DNA of 64,000 nucleotides from Odontesthes bonariensis (lineage: Eukaryota; Chordata; Actinopteri; Atheriniformes; Atherinopsidae), in contig NC_134529.1 of assembly GCF_027942865.1 (NCBI RefSeq), forward strand, positions 20,748,467 to 20,812,466. The letters are read 5' to 3'. A program made the position numbers and the translations under genes. The first letter of the stretch is position 1, and each line of letters starts with the position of its first letter. Under the pieces are notes generated by a model. That model had not been told where the DNA came from. It worked only from the letters and a program-made list of their open reading frames with translations, and ran no database searches. Below, piece after piece: positions 1 to 12,934 of the stretch.

Positions 1-3000
1 AGCTGCCCAGTGAACGATGGGTGTACGGCACACTCTGTAATTAAGCCAGTCTGCACTTGATGAAAGTAGATCACACTGGCGGGCCATGGCTTCACAGCCA
101 GTTTGTTTTATGACATAATTACAGTCCAAATCAAATGAGAAGATTTAATATTGCACCGCGATGAGCATGTGTCCAATGTCAACAATGACACTGACCCCCC
201 TGAGGCAGGCTTTTCGTGTGTATGAGTGAGTGTGTGGGGGGTAGACCAGGCGTCAGGAAGCAGAGCGCAGAGGATCTTCCCCACTATGGCAGCGATCTAC
301 TTGCGTCTGAGCCCACCTGGGAGGTCTGAGACCAATGGAATTACACCGACACTAGTGTGACACAAAACAGGAGAGTGGGAGAAAAGAATTTGTCCTTGAA
401 ATAAATGGAAGAAGAACAATCTGTAAGGAAAGAAAGTTTATTTCAAGGAAACCAATCTAGTCAAAGGACAAACAAAACAAAGAAATGAGAGGGACAGAAG
501 AAAGATTTGTGGTAATGAGAGCCGGAACAAGTAATGAAGAGAGTGAAAGAAAAGACAAAGCAAAGGAGCAGCCTCATGTGCAGACAGTAAGGGTGTGGCA
601 GCAGTGCAAAGATAAATAAAAGTTTTGCTGGAATGTGTCTCCATGGTGAGGTGACGGCCAGTGTGCAGTCACGGCCCACTGAGCACTTGTAGTGATATCA
701 ACGGGATGACTTCAAAGAAAATCACTTTTAATCACATCAGGTGTTTCCACTGTTCAGTTCATGTACTTCCAAATATTGCTTGTTATGCACAGAGCTGAAA
801 ATAAAAACTACCATTTCAAAATATCAATAGTTTCCCTATAGCTGAGGATATGTCTGAGTATAAGGGCAGTAATTACAAGACCAAAAGCTGTCATTTCTGT
901 TTTGAGATGGAAGCCCTTTTGATGCTCGATGACATGCCTGTGCTGTAAACGACCGAAACCTCCCAGTGAGTAGCTTTCGTGTTCTTCTCCCAGTGAAAAG
1001 AAAAAAAGCTGCATTTCCTGTTCTTTAGTTACATGCTCAACGCAACCACAAAGCTTTTGTTCCGTTGGGTTGGATCTCCCAGAGAAGAGAATATTTCCAA
1101 ACCACAGCTGTTGAGTGACCATTCTTGACCACACAGCTTTCTGTCTCCTGACCACCCTTCTAAGTTACTCTTGCTCCATCCACCATTCCCCTGCTTCCCA
1201 GCCTCTTTCCAACCCTTTATTTCACCCTGTTCCCAGGAGCAGGCAGCTGGGCCAGATTTACTCTGGTCGCTATGACGCAGGGCGACGCCCGGTCTGCTCT
1301 TTGGGCGGGCAGCATCATTTGACTCAGTACTGGTCAGGGCCTGTAGATTAGTAGTAACTGGATATCTAAAGAGAGGCCATGGGGTCTGAGCCCTGTGATC
1401 CAGTGGAAAGTCGGGTCTATGCGGTGACTTTGTGGTTCTGTGTGGCCCATGAAGTGAACCGCAATCCCTGCTGACACCCTCTTCCACGAGGACGTGGTTT
1501 TACTCCAAATCATGATTTCCTGTCCCCTGCTCTGCAACTCTCCCTCTGTGATGGTAGGCCTCTACCCAAAGCTATCTGAAGAGGATACAACACATCCTTA
1601 ACAATGCTTCGTGAGGCCAGCTGTTAAAAGAAGAGGTAGTTCACTGTGGGCATAATGTGCTAAAATGTCGAAACATGTTGTTGTTTTGTTTTGTTTCTTT
1701 TCACAAATTGCACCCCTTGTGTGTTTTTTTTAATCACAAATGGAGATTACTAAACTGAGCAAAGATCCTGGAGTTTATGAGCATTACGCTCTGTCTTTTT
1801 TTCCTATTTTAAATACATATTTTTTCTTTTCTTTTACCTGTTTTTAGTCATGGAAAACGACTGCAGATGCTAACCAACTGCAGACTCAACTATTCTGACT
1901 TTTTAAGTCAATAGTAATGCCATTGCTGGGATAAGAGCTGTGGTAATTTAACATTTTCACAACACGCACATTTCTGCTGACCAGAAGGCCCGAGTCAACA
2001 TGGCATCCAGATGTCAGCCTTCCGGCACATGCACACGCACACACAAGGAGTTGGGGAGAGTCACAATATGTTCCAAAAGTTCTGTGTGGGAGATTTGTAG
2101 CTGCATGTTTGCTGACTACAAAGATTTTCTTTTAGTAATTATGATATTTTCATGTAGAGTCTTTCATCAGTTTGAAACACCTAATGGTTGGTTTTGTGCG
2201 ACAAACGTTGAAAATGTCTCCTGATTTGATTTAGCCTCAAACAAACCTACCTTGCAGAAGTCTCCTCTCTTCTCGTTACTCCTATCTCCACCCTTGTTGT
2301 CCTTTCTGTTCATCTTGATCTTTCTATGTGAACAAACGCACACCCATCCTGCACAGGCACTATTTATGCTATGCTATCCAATGGCCTGGAGGCTCAAGTG
2401 AGGACAGACTTGACTACTCTTGGCCTCATATCAAGAAATACCTGATGTGTCCCTACACTCATGCCAGGACTCATTTCTTAAGCGTGAGACTGCTTACAGC
2501 TACTTTCAGGAGTAAGATCCATGAGTCACATTTGTAATATAGAATCAAAGGAGTAGCACTTAGAGTCATTTTTTATGTTAAACTTGAGAGGATGCCTTTT
2601 TCAAAATCCATATGCTGGTGTCACAGTATAATGTCAAATAGAATTTGGCAGATTCTGATAAAGATTCAGGACTTACCCACCATCTGTGTCTTGTCTTGCC
2701 TCAACGACATTCAGTGCAAGCTATCAGCATTCCTCACTGATAACGTGTTGGGTATTTCTTGAATTTCAACCGTAAAAACATCACCTTACACATCAACTTT
2801 GACAGATCCAGCAGAGATTGCATTTTTTGTTTCAACTATCAACTGTTTTGTTTTTTTTTCATGTAATCTTGAGATTATCCTGTCAAAGGTACACCAGTAA
2901 GTAAAACATTACCAATGTACATTTTTTAGAATCACGGATGGGTAAGTATAAGCTAAAAGAGCTGAGTTTCACCCACCTTGTTACATACTTTCACTTTGAG

Positions 3001-4003
3001 GTTTGGGAATTTTATGCCAAACAAAAGCTGGTCTCGTATGAATACGTAAACTGAGAATACTTCTTAAAGCTGCCTTACATGGTGGAGGTATATAATGTGT
3101 AAACATTCCATGCCAATGAGGACATGACAAGCTTGTCCTCAACTGACAACACAATGTACTGTAAGAAAGTAAGTCTGCAACATGCGCATGTTGAAAAGCA
3201 ACCTGTCCTGAGTGGTGTTGAAATGGATTTTTTCATTATAATATAATATTGATTTTCACAATGATTTTTAGGAAATCAGGAAGAACCTGCACAGTACTCG
3301 AATGCTCCATTATAGCGGCAGACTTTACCTGGGGAAAAAAAAACGAATTGGCAATTCCTCCCCTGTCTGATTCCTTACAGTTTCCATTCTGTAGAGCACC
3401 TGGGCACAAAGTGGACCAAGACATTTGACAAAACTGGGCCAAGAATATTACCAAAAATTTATTTGTTCACAACAACAACAAGGTAAGTTTTGATTGATAA
3501 TAATTCATAATAATTAGACATGGTACCTTTTGCAACACTAGCTAAAAGCGGTGTTGCTAGATGGTGGGACACACAAATCAGATTCCGTGTTAACTGTGCT
3601 AAGTCGTGCTCATTTCACATGTCGGTCAAGCCAGTCTGCTTGGTTATCAAGCAGATGACAAGTCCCACCACAGGTGGTGATGGTGTACATTCATTCCGAG
3701 CTCAGCAGCCACTGAGTTCTATGGTATTTTCCAAACCAGAAAAATTGGGGTGCTTAAACCTAACTACGGTAGTCTAACCACTTAACCTAACAGTAAAGTG
3801 CTAACTAAACTGCTAAAGTGAGCTTAAATTCTGTGTCCAAGGCAAATAAGGTGTAAAAGCAGATTGTTTTTTTTCTAGTTTGCGCTAATGTAGAAAAACG
3901 AATGAACTTGCACATGCTGCCAGATAATTCACTGAGACATGACAACTTATTACTCTATGTTGATGGACAGTGTGAGGATAAAATAAGACTTAAAGTTAAA
4001 GGT

Positions 4004-4110
4004 TTTTTTGGCACTAGTGGCCTTTATTTGACAGTAGATAGACAGGACCCCAGGCTAGGACTCGAACGTGGGCCAGCTGTAGTTCGAGGATCTACAGCCT
4101 CTTGACTCGA
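4004..4110 (-). mobile_element. SINE-like (tRNA-derived) repeat fragment
   Basis: On the minus strand the segment contains GTTCGAGTCC (4058-4067), an RNA polymerase III B-box like that of tRNA-derived SINEs. It ends toward 4004 with a tail reading CTGTCAAATAAAGGCC, which resembles a repeat I remember as common in percomorph fish. The copy is short and internally deleted. The family name is from memory and was not searched. Confidence 0.5.
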
Positions 4111-4901
4111 TTAGTCGACAAATTTTGTTTGGAGGCTGATGTTTCACTACGCAGAGGTGCGGAACTTATCTTTACGGCCTTATGTTATTCATGTTTACTT
4201 GGCCTTATGTTTACTTATATTTACACAGCAATAACCTTGTTTCGCACATTATGCAAAATGAGGCTAGCTTGCCTGCTAGTTCTACCACTGTGATGAGGCT
4301 TCACTTACTTACTTAAACCGTTCAAAAAAATGTTTTAAGTTTTTTAGTGTCAGTGTCAAATACAAATGATACACAATGTTCCAAATCTCTAAGAAAAGCT
4401 TCTATGTTTTGAATAAATCAATAGACAATGTTAGATCTGGTCTTCTCTGGCATAGATTCCTATTTTCTCTATTGCAAATCTGCTTACATATTATCGTAAG
4501 AGATAATCTTTGTTTGAACATTCTGCTGTCTGAGTGATAGACAACGATCAGATGTTTCTACAAAAGAATACTTCAAGGAGCAAAAGCTCAATGACCATTC
4601 AAAAAGTGAGGGAGGTGAGAACAATCCACATTTTATCTCCTTCTGTAAACCATTCTGTAAAATAAAAAAAATCATGCTATAATTGAAAGCAAAAAGACAG
4701 ATGTTCCACAATGAAAAGAAACGTGATACGATTTGCTCCAGATTTTCAGAACCAGTTCGTTACAAATCTATAGGAGAGGGGGTAAAGTATTGCCCCTGTT
4801 AACATCAGATTTTTATCAAGAACACTGGGTGTCTAAATAGAAGAAAAAATACAAAATATTTTTGATATATTCATTTCTATTTATTGACAGAGCAATGAGA
4901 A

Positions 4902-4946
4902 ATATTATATTATATTATATTATATTATATTATATATATAATATAG
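4902..4946. repeat. ATATT pentanucleotide microsatellite
   Basis: About six tandem ATATT units grade into a short (AT)n run. It is simple-sequence DNA in the intergenic region with no coding context. Confidence 0.85.
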
Positions 4947-6509
4947 TACTGCCGCAGAAAAAAAAACTGTGACTGGGCTTTGCGGGATATGCTGCTGTAA
5001 AAAGCCTGCAGTTGATAATATTGTGCCAGTTACTGCAGGAAACTTTCGCAAGTCTCGTAGAGTCCACGTCTCAGCAGATAAAAGCTTTTTTGGCAGTACG
5101 TGACGTCCCAGCAGCATATTAGGCAGGGGTGCTCGTTATGTTTTGGCTCATCTTTGTAGATGGGATGTGTTAAAGTGGTGTATTGATTCTTATACTCTAC
5201 TTCTTTCAACAAAATGAGTCTGAGACTTCATACCGCAGCCAAGGCTGAATACAAAAATCCAGGACCGTCATCTTCATCCAGATCAATACAAAAACATCAC
5301 CAATTCCTAACTGGGCCATTTCCTTCTCTGGTAATATTTTAATAGAGAACCATGATTCCATGAGTGTAAAAATGATTTGAGTCATGTGGTGTAGGCTTTG
5401 AATTCTTCAGATCTTCTCAATTGAAGATCTGTGGGAGATATTGAAATGACTAATTAGATCACTCACCAAACAGCTGGTTATCATGGCAAAATGCATAATA
5501 GCTACAAAACAAATCTTTTTATTTGTGATGAAAATGATCAATTCTGCATGGAAAAAAAAATACAAATTCTGTCACTTTTTTCGTGCCACTCAACATCATG
5601 TTCACTGTGGTGTATTTTAGTCTATATCTGCTTGTCTATGCAGCGTATCTTTGTGTGTTTAGCCAAGGTGACTCTGCAGCCAGTAATCAAGGCAAATGAC
5701 ATTTTGACGCAGTACATTATTACAAAGTCACAACATTTTCCTAACTTTAGCCGTGTAGTTCTTCCTATCTAACTCAACCCATTATTTTTAATGCCTGATT
5801 TAATGTGGTTTGTAAACTGTGATGAAGCAGCGTTGGATTTGAAAATGAGGCTCTTTACACTTATATCACATTTACAAGAGTGCAATTATTTTTTCAGCCA
5901 TTTGTTGGGACAGCAGCATCAGAGCCAGTGACTAAAGAAACATTGAACAAACCAATAAAGAAGACTGGCTCTGTGCTGGGAACTGTTCTGGAGCCCCTGG
6001 AGCTGATCTTGCAAAGAAGAATATAGCAAAAGCTCATCTATATAATGCATAACGTTGCACACCTTCTACATAACGTAGTGTCTTCAGTCAGAGGCTTCTT
6101 CAGCTCTGTTGCAATAAGGAGTGATGCAGAAGATCTTTCATGCCCACAGCAATAGCGACACACAATGTCTTCCCTTTGGGGATTAATCAAGTAATATCAT
6201 CTTCTGTTTTATTTGAATGTAATGCAAGATTTGCTTTCTTGATTATTTCACAAAATGTGGTTACAATGTACTCAGCTATGGAGTATTTTCCGTGTCAGGT
6301 AGAACTGAAAAAACAAAATTTTGTCATCAAAACAATAAATGATGGAATATATGTTGGAAGAATTGTTTTCTCTACTCCTTTAGTATAGTTTAGTATTGTT
6401 GCAGAGACTTGCATTATTTATTAATTTGTCACCTGTCTGTATGTGTGAGATGCAAATGTGGCCATTCCCTCCCATTCTGCCCTTTAAGATTCTATTTTTA
6501 TTTTACTGA

Positions 6510-7561
6510 AACTTATCCAACGGGAAAAAAAAATTACATTACAAAAAATACTGCAGTAATTATCATGTTTGTTATTTAACCCCAACTGATACTGTGAGTT
6601 GAGTGTTTGAAGATATATCATGTGATCGTGGAGAAGATGTTTCAGAAGAGTCAAATTATTGGTAAAGCTAACAAAACAACTAAGAAGACTGCTGAAACTA
6701 AACTGGGTTAAATGGTCCAAAACTCAGAAGGATAGTAGAGAACGGTCATCTTTGAGGAAGAAATGCAGTTGGTGGAGAATCTTCCACAGTATAATGGGAG
6801 ATCACTACGAAGTTTGATGAAATCAAATAAAAAATATCAACAGTAGAGCTCATTGTGAAATTAAAACATTCCCACACACACAATTATAAGGGGGACTTGG
6901 GAGAATTAGGACTTTTTATTGATCAAAGTCTGGTTGAATAGATAAAAAACGGTCATGTGATCTGATGAGTTCAGATTTCCCATTTTTCCAGAGTGAGATT
7001 CAGTTCTTCAACCTTCATGCCTAGTGCCTACTGTACCATTCTATCACATTTTTTTACAACTGGATGATATCATAATCAAGTGTTGTTTTTAAATTTCTAG
7101 CTGCAAAGAATTGTAGGACAGAATTATCTCTATCCTTTTATAAAAACATGCTTAAGTGTTTCCTATGGAAAGGGAGATAGCAAAGGAAGCACGCGATCAC
7201 CTGTCCTTTGTATTTAGAGAATCTGCTACGATATTTCGGGGTCATTTCGCTTACTTCGTAACTTTCCCGAAACAAAATCAACTATTTGGCGGAACCCTAG
7301 GATTCATCAGGCTCAGATGGTAAAAGAGTGGTTCAGGAAGCGTGACGTATCATTTTGACACATGAATAGGCCGCCACAGAATTCAGACCTTAACCCCACT
7401 AAAAATCTTTTGGGATGTGCAGGAGAAGATTTTAGGCAGCAGCCCGACTCTCCCATCATCGATACAAGATGGTGAAAGATTAAAGCCGCATATGTGTGCA
7501 GTAATCAAAGTTAAAAGTGATCCAGCAACATGTCAGTATTTGACTTTCTTTTTTTGGCTGT
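6510..7561 (+). mobile_element. Decayed Tc1/mariner-like transposon
   Basis: Broken plus-strand pieces of a Tc1-family transposase can be read in order. One block around 6620-6690 encodes a helix-turn-helix-like stretch, another around 6950-7040 falls in the catalytic core, and one around 7365-7470 encodes a version of the PPQSPDLNPIENLWDVLE motif, seen here as PPQNSDLNPTKNLLG. The frame is broken by many stops and shifts, and part of the core is missing or replaced. The probable right end reads GACTTTCTTTTTTTGGCTGTA, like the Tc1 terminal repeat, and a weak left-end counterpart lies near 6515. At about 1.05 kb it is shorter than the usual 1.6 kb. It is inactive and lies just beyond the bcl11b poly(A) site. 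Confidence 0.8.
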
Positions 7562-7772
7562 ATTTTCTTTTCTTTTTCTCTTCTTCTTTTTTTAAAAGAT
7601 GGTGGTGTAGAAAACTGGATTACTCGGCTGGCTTTGATTTGAGATATTCACGTTTTAGACGTACACTTGATACCTGCTCTGCCCTGGTGTGTGTGTAATT
7701 TGATGGTAGAAGAAAAAAAAGGAAGAAATAAACAGAATAAAAGGGTAGTTCAATGATAGAGCAATTGCAACA

Positions 7773-7778
7773 TTTATT
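7773..7778 (-). terminator. Candidate distal poly(A) signal of bcl11b
   Basis: Canonical AATAAA on the minus strand, in the context CCAATAAATGTTG. It is followed within 250 bp by the Tc1 relic, which marks the end of high-complexity transcript-like sequence. Cleavage would be expected about 10-30 bases further down, near 7745-7763. Confidence 0.55.
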
Positions 7779-7889
7779 GGAGTGTTGGCTTTCTTGTATT
7801 GATTTTTCAACACGTTACAAAAATACATATATGTTCAAAACAGCAGATGTGTACTGTTCTGAAATCACTTTTTTCACAATGATGCACTG

Positions 7890-7918
7890 CCCCCCCCCCC
7901 CCCCCCAAAAAAAAAAAA
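7890..7918. repeat. C17/A12 homopolymer run (T12-G17 in bcl11b mRNA sense)
   Basis: Seventeen Cs followed by twelve As on the plus strand. Read in the bcl11b direction it is a T run followed by a 17-G run, about 110 bases before the poly(A) signal. A G run of this length can form a G-quadruplex in RNA. Confidence 0.9.
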
Positions 7919-10877
7919 TGAACAAGGAAACTATTTTGTACAAAGAGTGTAAGTGAAAGTTGTGAAAAGTGAAATATGAAAATGTATCCAAAATTACAGC
8001 TGTAAGTGCCATCACAAGACCTTCAACCGACCATGAGGGGGGAAAAAAATACAGCAAAGCATAATGTCCATGAAAGTCTGGCAAAATTCATTTGGAAAAG
8101 CATTCCTGCTCAAAACCATTGTATTCCCCTGCCGAAGGTTCTTCTTTTAGGATTTTTCTCCTCATTTTGCAATCGCTTTGTTTTACATCCGCGAAGGATA
8201 GCTTCACCAAATCAAAAGAGAAAAAAAATATATATGTCTCAAAAAAATAAGAAAGAGAGTAAGAATTTAAAGAGAAAATACCAGAAGTCGATAATGGCAC
8301 TACTGTCATTAGAATCTGTCGTGACTCTGCAATATTACATTTAAAAAACTGTCCATACAGTGAACAAGCAATCATACAGAAACATATTCATGTAGATAAA
8401 ACCCCTCCACCAGGATAATCATACAAAACTGCTATGGCATTCAAATATTTTGAATGGACATTGGAGAAAACAATACTTTATCATTATTTTTAAACACTTA
8501 CACAGAGTATTTCATTAATGGCATACTTCAACACTGTAAACATATTGTAAGACTGAATGTCCATGTGTGATTTGGGTCTCTGTGACATTTCCACTGTTCA
8601 TCGTTTGAGTGTGTTTGTATGGCTCATCGTGGCCTGACTCCAAACTGGGAATTAATACACTGTGCATTACAACAGCACCTTGATTTTTGCACTCATGCAT
8701 CAACTTGTGAAAGCAAATCCCAAGCAGCTCCTCAGCCAGCCTTGCTTTCCGTGTTAATTCGCTAAAATCTAACTACATAGCTTATGAAGAGCTCTCGTGA
8801 CCTCAACATTTCCTGTCTAAGAATTGCAAAAAGATTGGGGGATGGGCGTTGCATTTAAACATTTAAAAGCACAGGATATTTCTTCTTCGATCAAAGCAAA
8901 GTGGTAGAAATAAAAACCTGACAAAAGGCCAAAATTGCAGGTCAAACTTTCGAGTGACGATGATTTTGATGGCTGAGCATTGCAGTGCTAAAATGAAAGA
9001 TGTAGTCTCGTTCTCCTTTCATGTGGTTTTGCTGTCTCCCTCCCTCTCACGCTCACTCTGTCTCACTCTGATGGTCTGTGGCCAGTAGATGTGCATTTGG
9101 ATACAGAAAAAAGTATGTTTCATATGCTGCCAATTTCATTTGAATGACTATTCTCCCTGGTCAAGGTCTTGCTCTCTCTCCCTCCATTTCTTTCTCACAC
9201 ATCTTCATTTCTCTGCTCCAATCTTTCATATTTGCTATAAGAATAGCCCCTACTCAAGGTCGCCCGGCCATCCCCTAGCGCAGCTGTGCTCGAAATTATC
9301 ATAACTCATATGGCCTTTTTTTTTTTTTTTTTTTTCTTGCTCCAGATTCATTTCAGGACGAACGATGCAGAAAATAAAAACGTAATCCCCAAAAGACACG
9401 TACACTGTCTCCAAATCTGTTACTGGGAGTTAAACCCATATCACTGTGTGAAGCGAATGAACAGGCTTCCTTTTAAAGGCTGCTCTAATGCATTAATCTG
9501 AGCTGGTGAACTGTGAAAAGATGCAGTCGGAGAGAGACTTAGAGCACACTGCGGAGAGGAGGAGAACGGACTTTCATTTGAAAATGTTTTGTGCGTCTTC
9601 GGGGGGGTACGGGAACTCAGCCTGGGTCATAGAGAGTTGCCACAGCAGACGCAAGATGGAGACAGCGAATGGTTTAGAATGCGGTACAACAACTGAAGTA
9701 GCTTTTGTTGTACAAATTACCATTGACACACACATGGGACTGATTTGTGGGGGAGGTCATCAAATGGGTTTGATAAAGAAACAATGTATGGTAGTTACAT
9801 GTAGCATATACTGTGGATGATGCAAGCAGCTGGTTTTCTGATTGTTTAGATTTAGGCCATCTTCCATGTACAGTTAGGGCTGCTTTAACATAAAAAGAAA
9901 AAGACTATATTTACAAACCATAGACAGGACTGTTCTCCTTCTCACATTAATCACAAGTAGTCTTAACTTATTCAACACTTTAAATATGGTGGTTTAATCC
10001 TACACTGGGAATGTACGAGCATCAGTTAAGGGTATCTCCATTAAGTGCAACCTTTATTTATGTCCTTACTGAAGCAAGGAAAGCAATACAGCAACTGCAT
10101 ATTGAAATTACTCAAAGTTTGCCAATTCTTAAAAGGACAAAGTTCCCTGAATAAATGAATACCAATTTACCAGGTCTCAAAGATAATGTTGGATTTTTAA
10201 AATCCAGAATGGTGTTTTATTGTCAGGCTGACATTCAGTGCTTTTAGGCCTGTATGAAGGAATGGATTGTAGTCCGCTGCTGCAGGTAACATAGAAAACA
10301 ATTATTTTTTTACTTTTAAAAGCTAACCGCTTCACACAATTTTTTACTCTCACAGGTTAACAAGCTTCCTTAGAGGAAAAAAGAAAAATTCGTATTAATG
10401 GTGGTCTCTTCTCAGTTATCGCATTTTTAAAAAGGAAAAAAAAAAAAAAAAAAGTTTTTTTAGCACATTTTAAAACTAACTCCATATGAAATCCAACAAA
10501 GATGTACCTGCACATGCCAAATATCATTACAAAAATCCAATAAATACAGAAATTATTGCACAGTAGAAAGGCTCCGTGGATTCCTAACTGATAAAATCCT
10601 CTGACAGTTTGCCAAGAAACGCCAAGTTGGGCATTCCAGGCAAGTTCTCATTAAAGTTTCCATTTGTTTATATTCTCAGGTGGCAGTTTCTGTGACAAGG
10701 AAAAAAATGATAAACATCAATCAATCTCAAATTTTTTTTCAAGAGAGAGATAATCCAGCCAAGCTCCGTTGCTGAAGAAGTGGTCATAGGGATTTTGTGT
10801 GTGCATGAATGTGTGTATTCTTTTTTTCTTTTTTTTGTGTATGTGTGAGAGGATGTTTGTGTATTCTGTATGCTGGC

Positions 10878-12934
10878 TTAACCTCTGTCCGCTTGCTCCA
10901 GTTTGACCTCACTGGCCATCAAATGTTCACCATGCCATTTCTTCATGTGTTTCTCTAGCGTGCTGTAGACACTGAAGGGCATGTGGCAGATGTCGCAACG
11001 ATACACCTCCTTCCCAAACTGGCCGTGGGTCTTCATGTGGCGAGTCAGCTTGGAGCTCTGGGCACAGGCGTAGCTGCACAGGTCGCACTTGTACGGCCGC
11101 TCCCCTGTGTGGCTGCGCCGGTGGACTGTCAGGTTGCTGCAGTTCTTGAACACCTTGCCGCAGTATTCGCAGGTGTCATTCCTCCTGTCCTTTGAGCTGG
11201 GGGGCCTGCCGGGCCCGGGTCCCCGCAGGAGGTGAGGGGTGCTGCTTCCACTGCGCCCTGAGGCACTACCACCTTCCATCAGCTCCCCGGGTGGGGTGGA
11301 GAAGCGGAGGCTTCCTGTCTCTGAGGAAGAGTGCTCGGAAGAGGTGGCGAACGGTGACTGGCGGGAATCAGTGAATCCCAAGAAAGGCTCTCGGATGAAA
11401 TGGCGTGAAGCAGCGTAGCCAGCTAGCAGCTGAGAGTAGACGTTTTCCGGGGAGATAAGCGGTATGTTTGGGGGAATGTCCAGCTGTTCCTTTTCTATCT
11501 TGATCCTCTTGTTGTTGGAGGGGCTCGAGCTGGTGATGGGGGTGGGCCGACGCTGGAACAGCCCAGGAAAGGACTCAGCTTCAGATACACTGATCCTGCC
11601 ATTCATCAGAGGTCTCACATCCCTCTGCTCTTCCCGCTCTCTGTTTGGTTCCCTTTCATTCTCTCTTTCTGCTTCCTCCCTCTCCCCGCCGTCTCCGTTC
11701 GGTTGTCTCTCCAAGTTTCTCTTGTTAGGGTTAAGTCTGAGGTGATTGTCCAGGTGGTAAGGGTGCATGATGCCCACCCCGCCACTGTCATTAACTCTGT
11801 CCCCACTCAGGGGTTTTGGGTTAGGGGACTGTCTTGGCCCGTTTTCTCTATTCTGGCTGAATTCCTGGGAGTCCTCACTTAAGTTGGAATCTGGTTGACT
11901 TCCGTTTCTCAGCTCTTCCTCCTCTTCCTCTTCCTCTTCCTCCTCTTCCTCCTCTTCTTCATCCTCTTCCTCATTATCCATCCCCATTCCCCTAGCATCT
12001 CCCTCTCTATTTTTCTCCTCACCCTCTCCTCCCTCTCCTCTACTTCCCTGCTCTGGAGAGTCGTTCATGGTCCCTGACTTGTTGTGCATATGTGTCTTCA
12101 TGTGCCTTTTGAGCTTGCTGGCCTGGGAGCAGGCGTGATCACACAGATGACACTTGTACGGCCTCTCTCCTGTGTGACTGCGTCTGTGGACAATTAGGTT
12201 GCTCTGGAACTTGAAGATCTTGCCACAGAACTCACAGGATTTGGACTTCCCCGGGGTCTGATTCTGACCCTGTGTGTCTGGAGGGCTGGAAGAGCCATGT
12301 CCCCCCTGAGAGACCGGAGGCTGTGGGGGATAGGTGAGGAACGCCGGGGGCTTGGCACCAGGTTGGAAAAGCGTAGGGCTCAGCAGGCGGTGCATGGGCG
12401 GCACACGGTTGGGTGAGAGAGGAGGTGTTGGCCCACCATTGTTGGTTGTGTTGCCTGCCAGCTCTCTCAGCCGACGGGAGAAGTCCATGGAAGGAGGCTC
12501 CATGGGGGTCATTCTCATCACCCTCTCAAAGGCACTGGGGTGCTGTGACAGCAGCCCCATTTCCTCTGGGACCAGCCGCTCTAGAGGTGGTCGAGGGGGA
12601 GGCAGAGGGCTGACAAAAGGGGGTGTTGCAGGCAGACGGGTCTCCATGTACCTCGGAGGAGGGGGGTGTTCCCTGAGCAAGGGCGCAGCCATGCGAAGGA
12701 GGTGGAATGGGTTGTTGGTGTCACCAAGGAAAGTGGGGAGAGGGGAGCGGGGCAAGGCGTCAGCTCCTGGAGGAGGAGGGAGAGCCATGCGAGGAGTGAA
12801 GGAGCAGTTGACTGGGTGGTTGTCAAGGTAGATGCGGATGCCGTGAATGTGCTGGGCATGTTGAAGCAGGAACCAGGCACTGTTGAAGGTCTGCTTACAG
12901 GTAGTACAGATGTAGCTGGATGGCTCATCTTTAT
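10878..12934 (-). CDS. bcl11b: bcl11b terminal coding exon (six C2H2 fingers, acidic tract)
   Basis: The acceptor is CCCACAG at 12935-12941, followed by ATAAAGATGAGCC. The first two bases complete an Asp codon begun by the middle exon, giving [13 protein letters not shown]. The exon runs open for 2057 bases to TAA at 10878-10880 and ends ..KLEQADRG. It holds the first C2H2 finger (C159, C162, H175, H180), the conserved [13 protein letters not shown] block (about 299-311), the central finger pair, the acidic run and the C-terminal triple finger. Human counterparts also keep nearly all the protein in one last exon. The Glu run is written with mixed GAG and GAA codons, so it is less prone to slippage than a pure repeat. 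Confidence 0.97.

Larger units (their letters stand above)
1..6509. other. Intergenic region downstream of bcl11b
   Basis: No protein-coding gene is recognisable on either strand. The open frames here are short and resemble no known family, including one of about 150 codons at 1029-1487 (minus). The first 200 bases are high-complexity and look like possible conserved non-coding DNA. The rest is AT-rich. A SINE-like fragment (4004-4110) and an ATATT repeat (4902-4946) are listed separately. In other vertebrates the flank beyond the BCL11B 3' end is a large gene desert with long-range enhancers, so regulatory content is possible but not shown here. Confidence 0.6.
7755..10877 (-). other. bcl11b: Probable bcl11b 3' untranslated region
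   Basis: About 3.1 kb follows the bcl11b stop codon on the minus strand, without an intron-like break and with 3'UTR-like AT-rich composition. It ends shortly after an AATAAA at 7773-7778. The distal 1 kb (7.8-8.8 kb) is high-complexity and looks constrained. A T12-G17 run (mRNA sense) lies at 7890-7918. A long 3'UTR is usual for BCL11B. The exact end is inferred from the signal only, and an earlier end near 10075 (TTTATT on the plus strand) is possible. Confidence 0.6.

Noticed and set aside
1029..1487. 152-codon minus-strand open frame in the intergenic region
   Set aside because: It has no domain or family resemblance and no promoter or exon-like flanks. It may be part of conserved non-coding DNA, but coding is not supported.
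4004..4110. Functional tRNA gene
   Set aside because: Only a B-box-like segment is present. No A-box or complete cloverleaf can be drawn.
12334..12831. 165-codon plus-strand open frame
   Set aside because: It is antisense to the conserved bcl11b terminal exon. The openness follows from GC-rich, Pro-coding sequence on the other strand.
10878..12934. Assignment as bcl11a
   Set aside because: The YIC finger, [29 protein letters not shown] and the terminal EQAD all favour BCL11B, as do the ccnk and ccdc85c neighbours.
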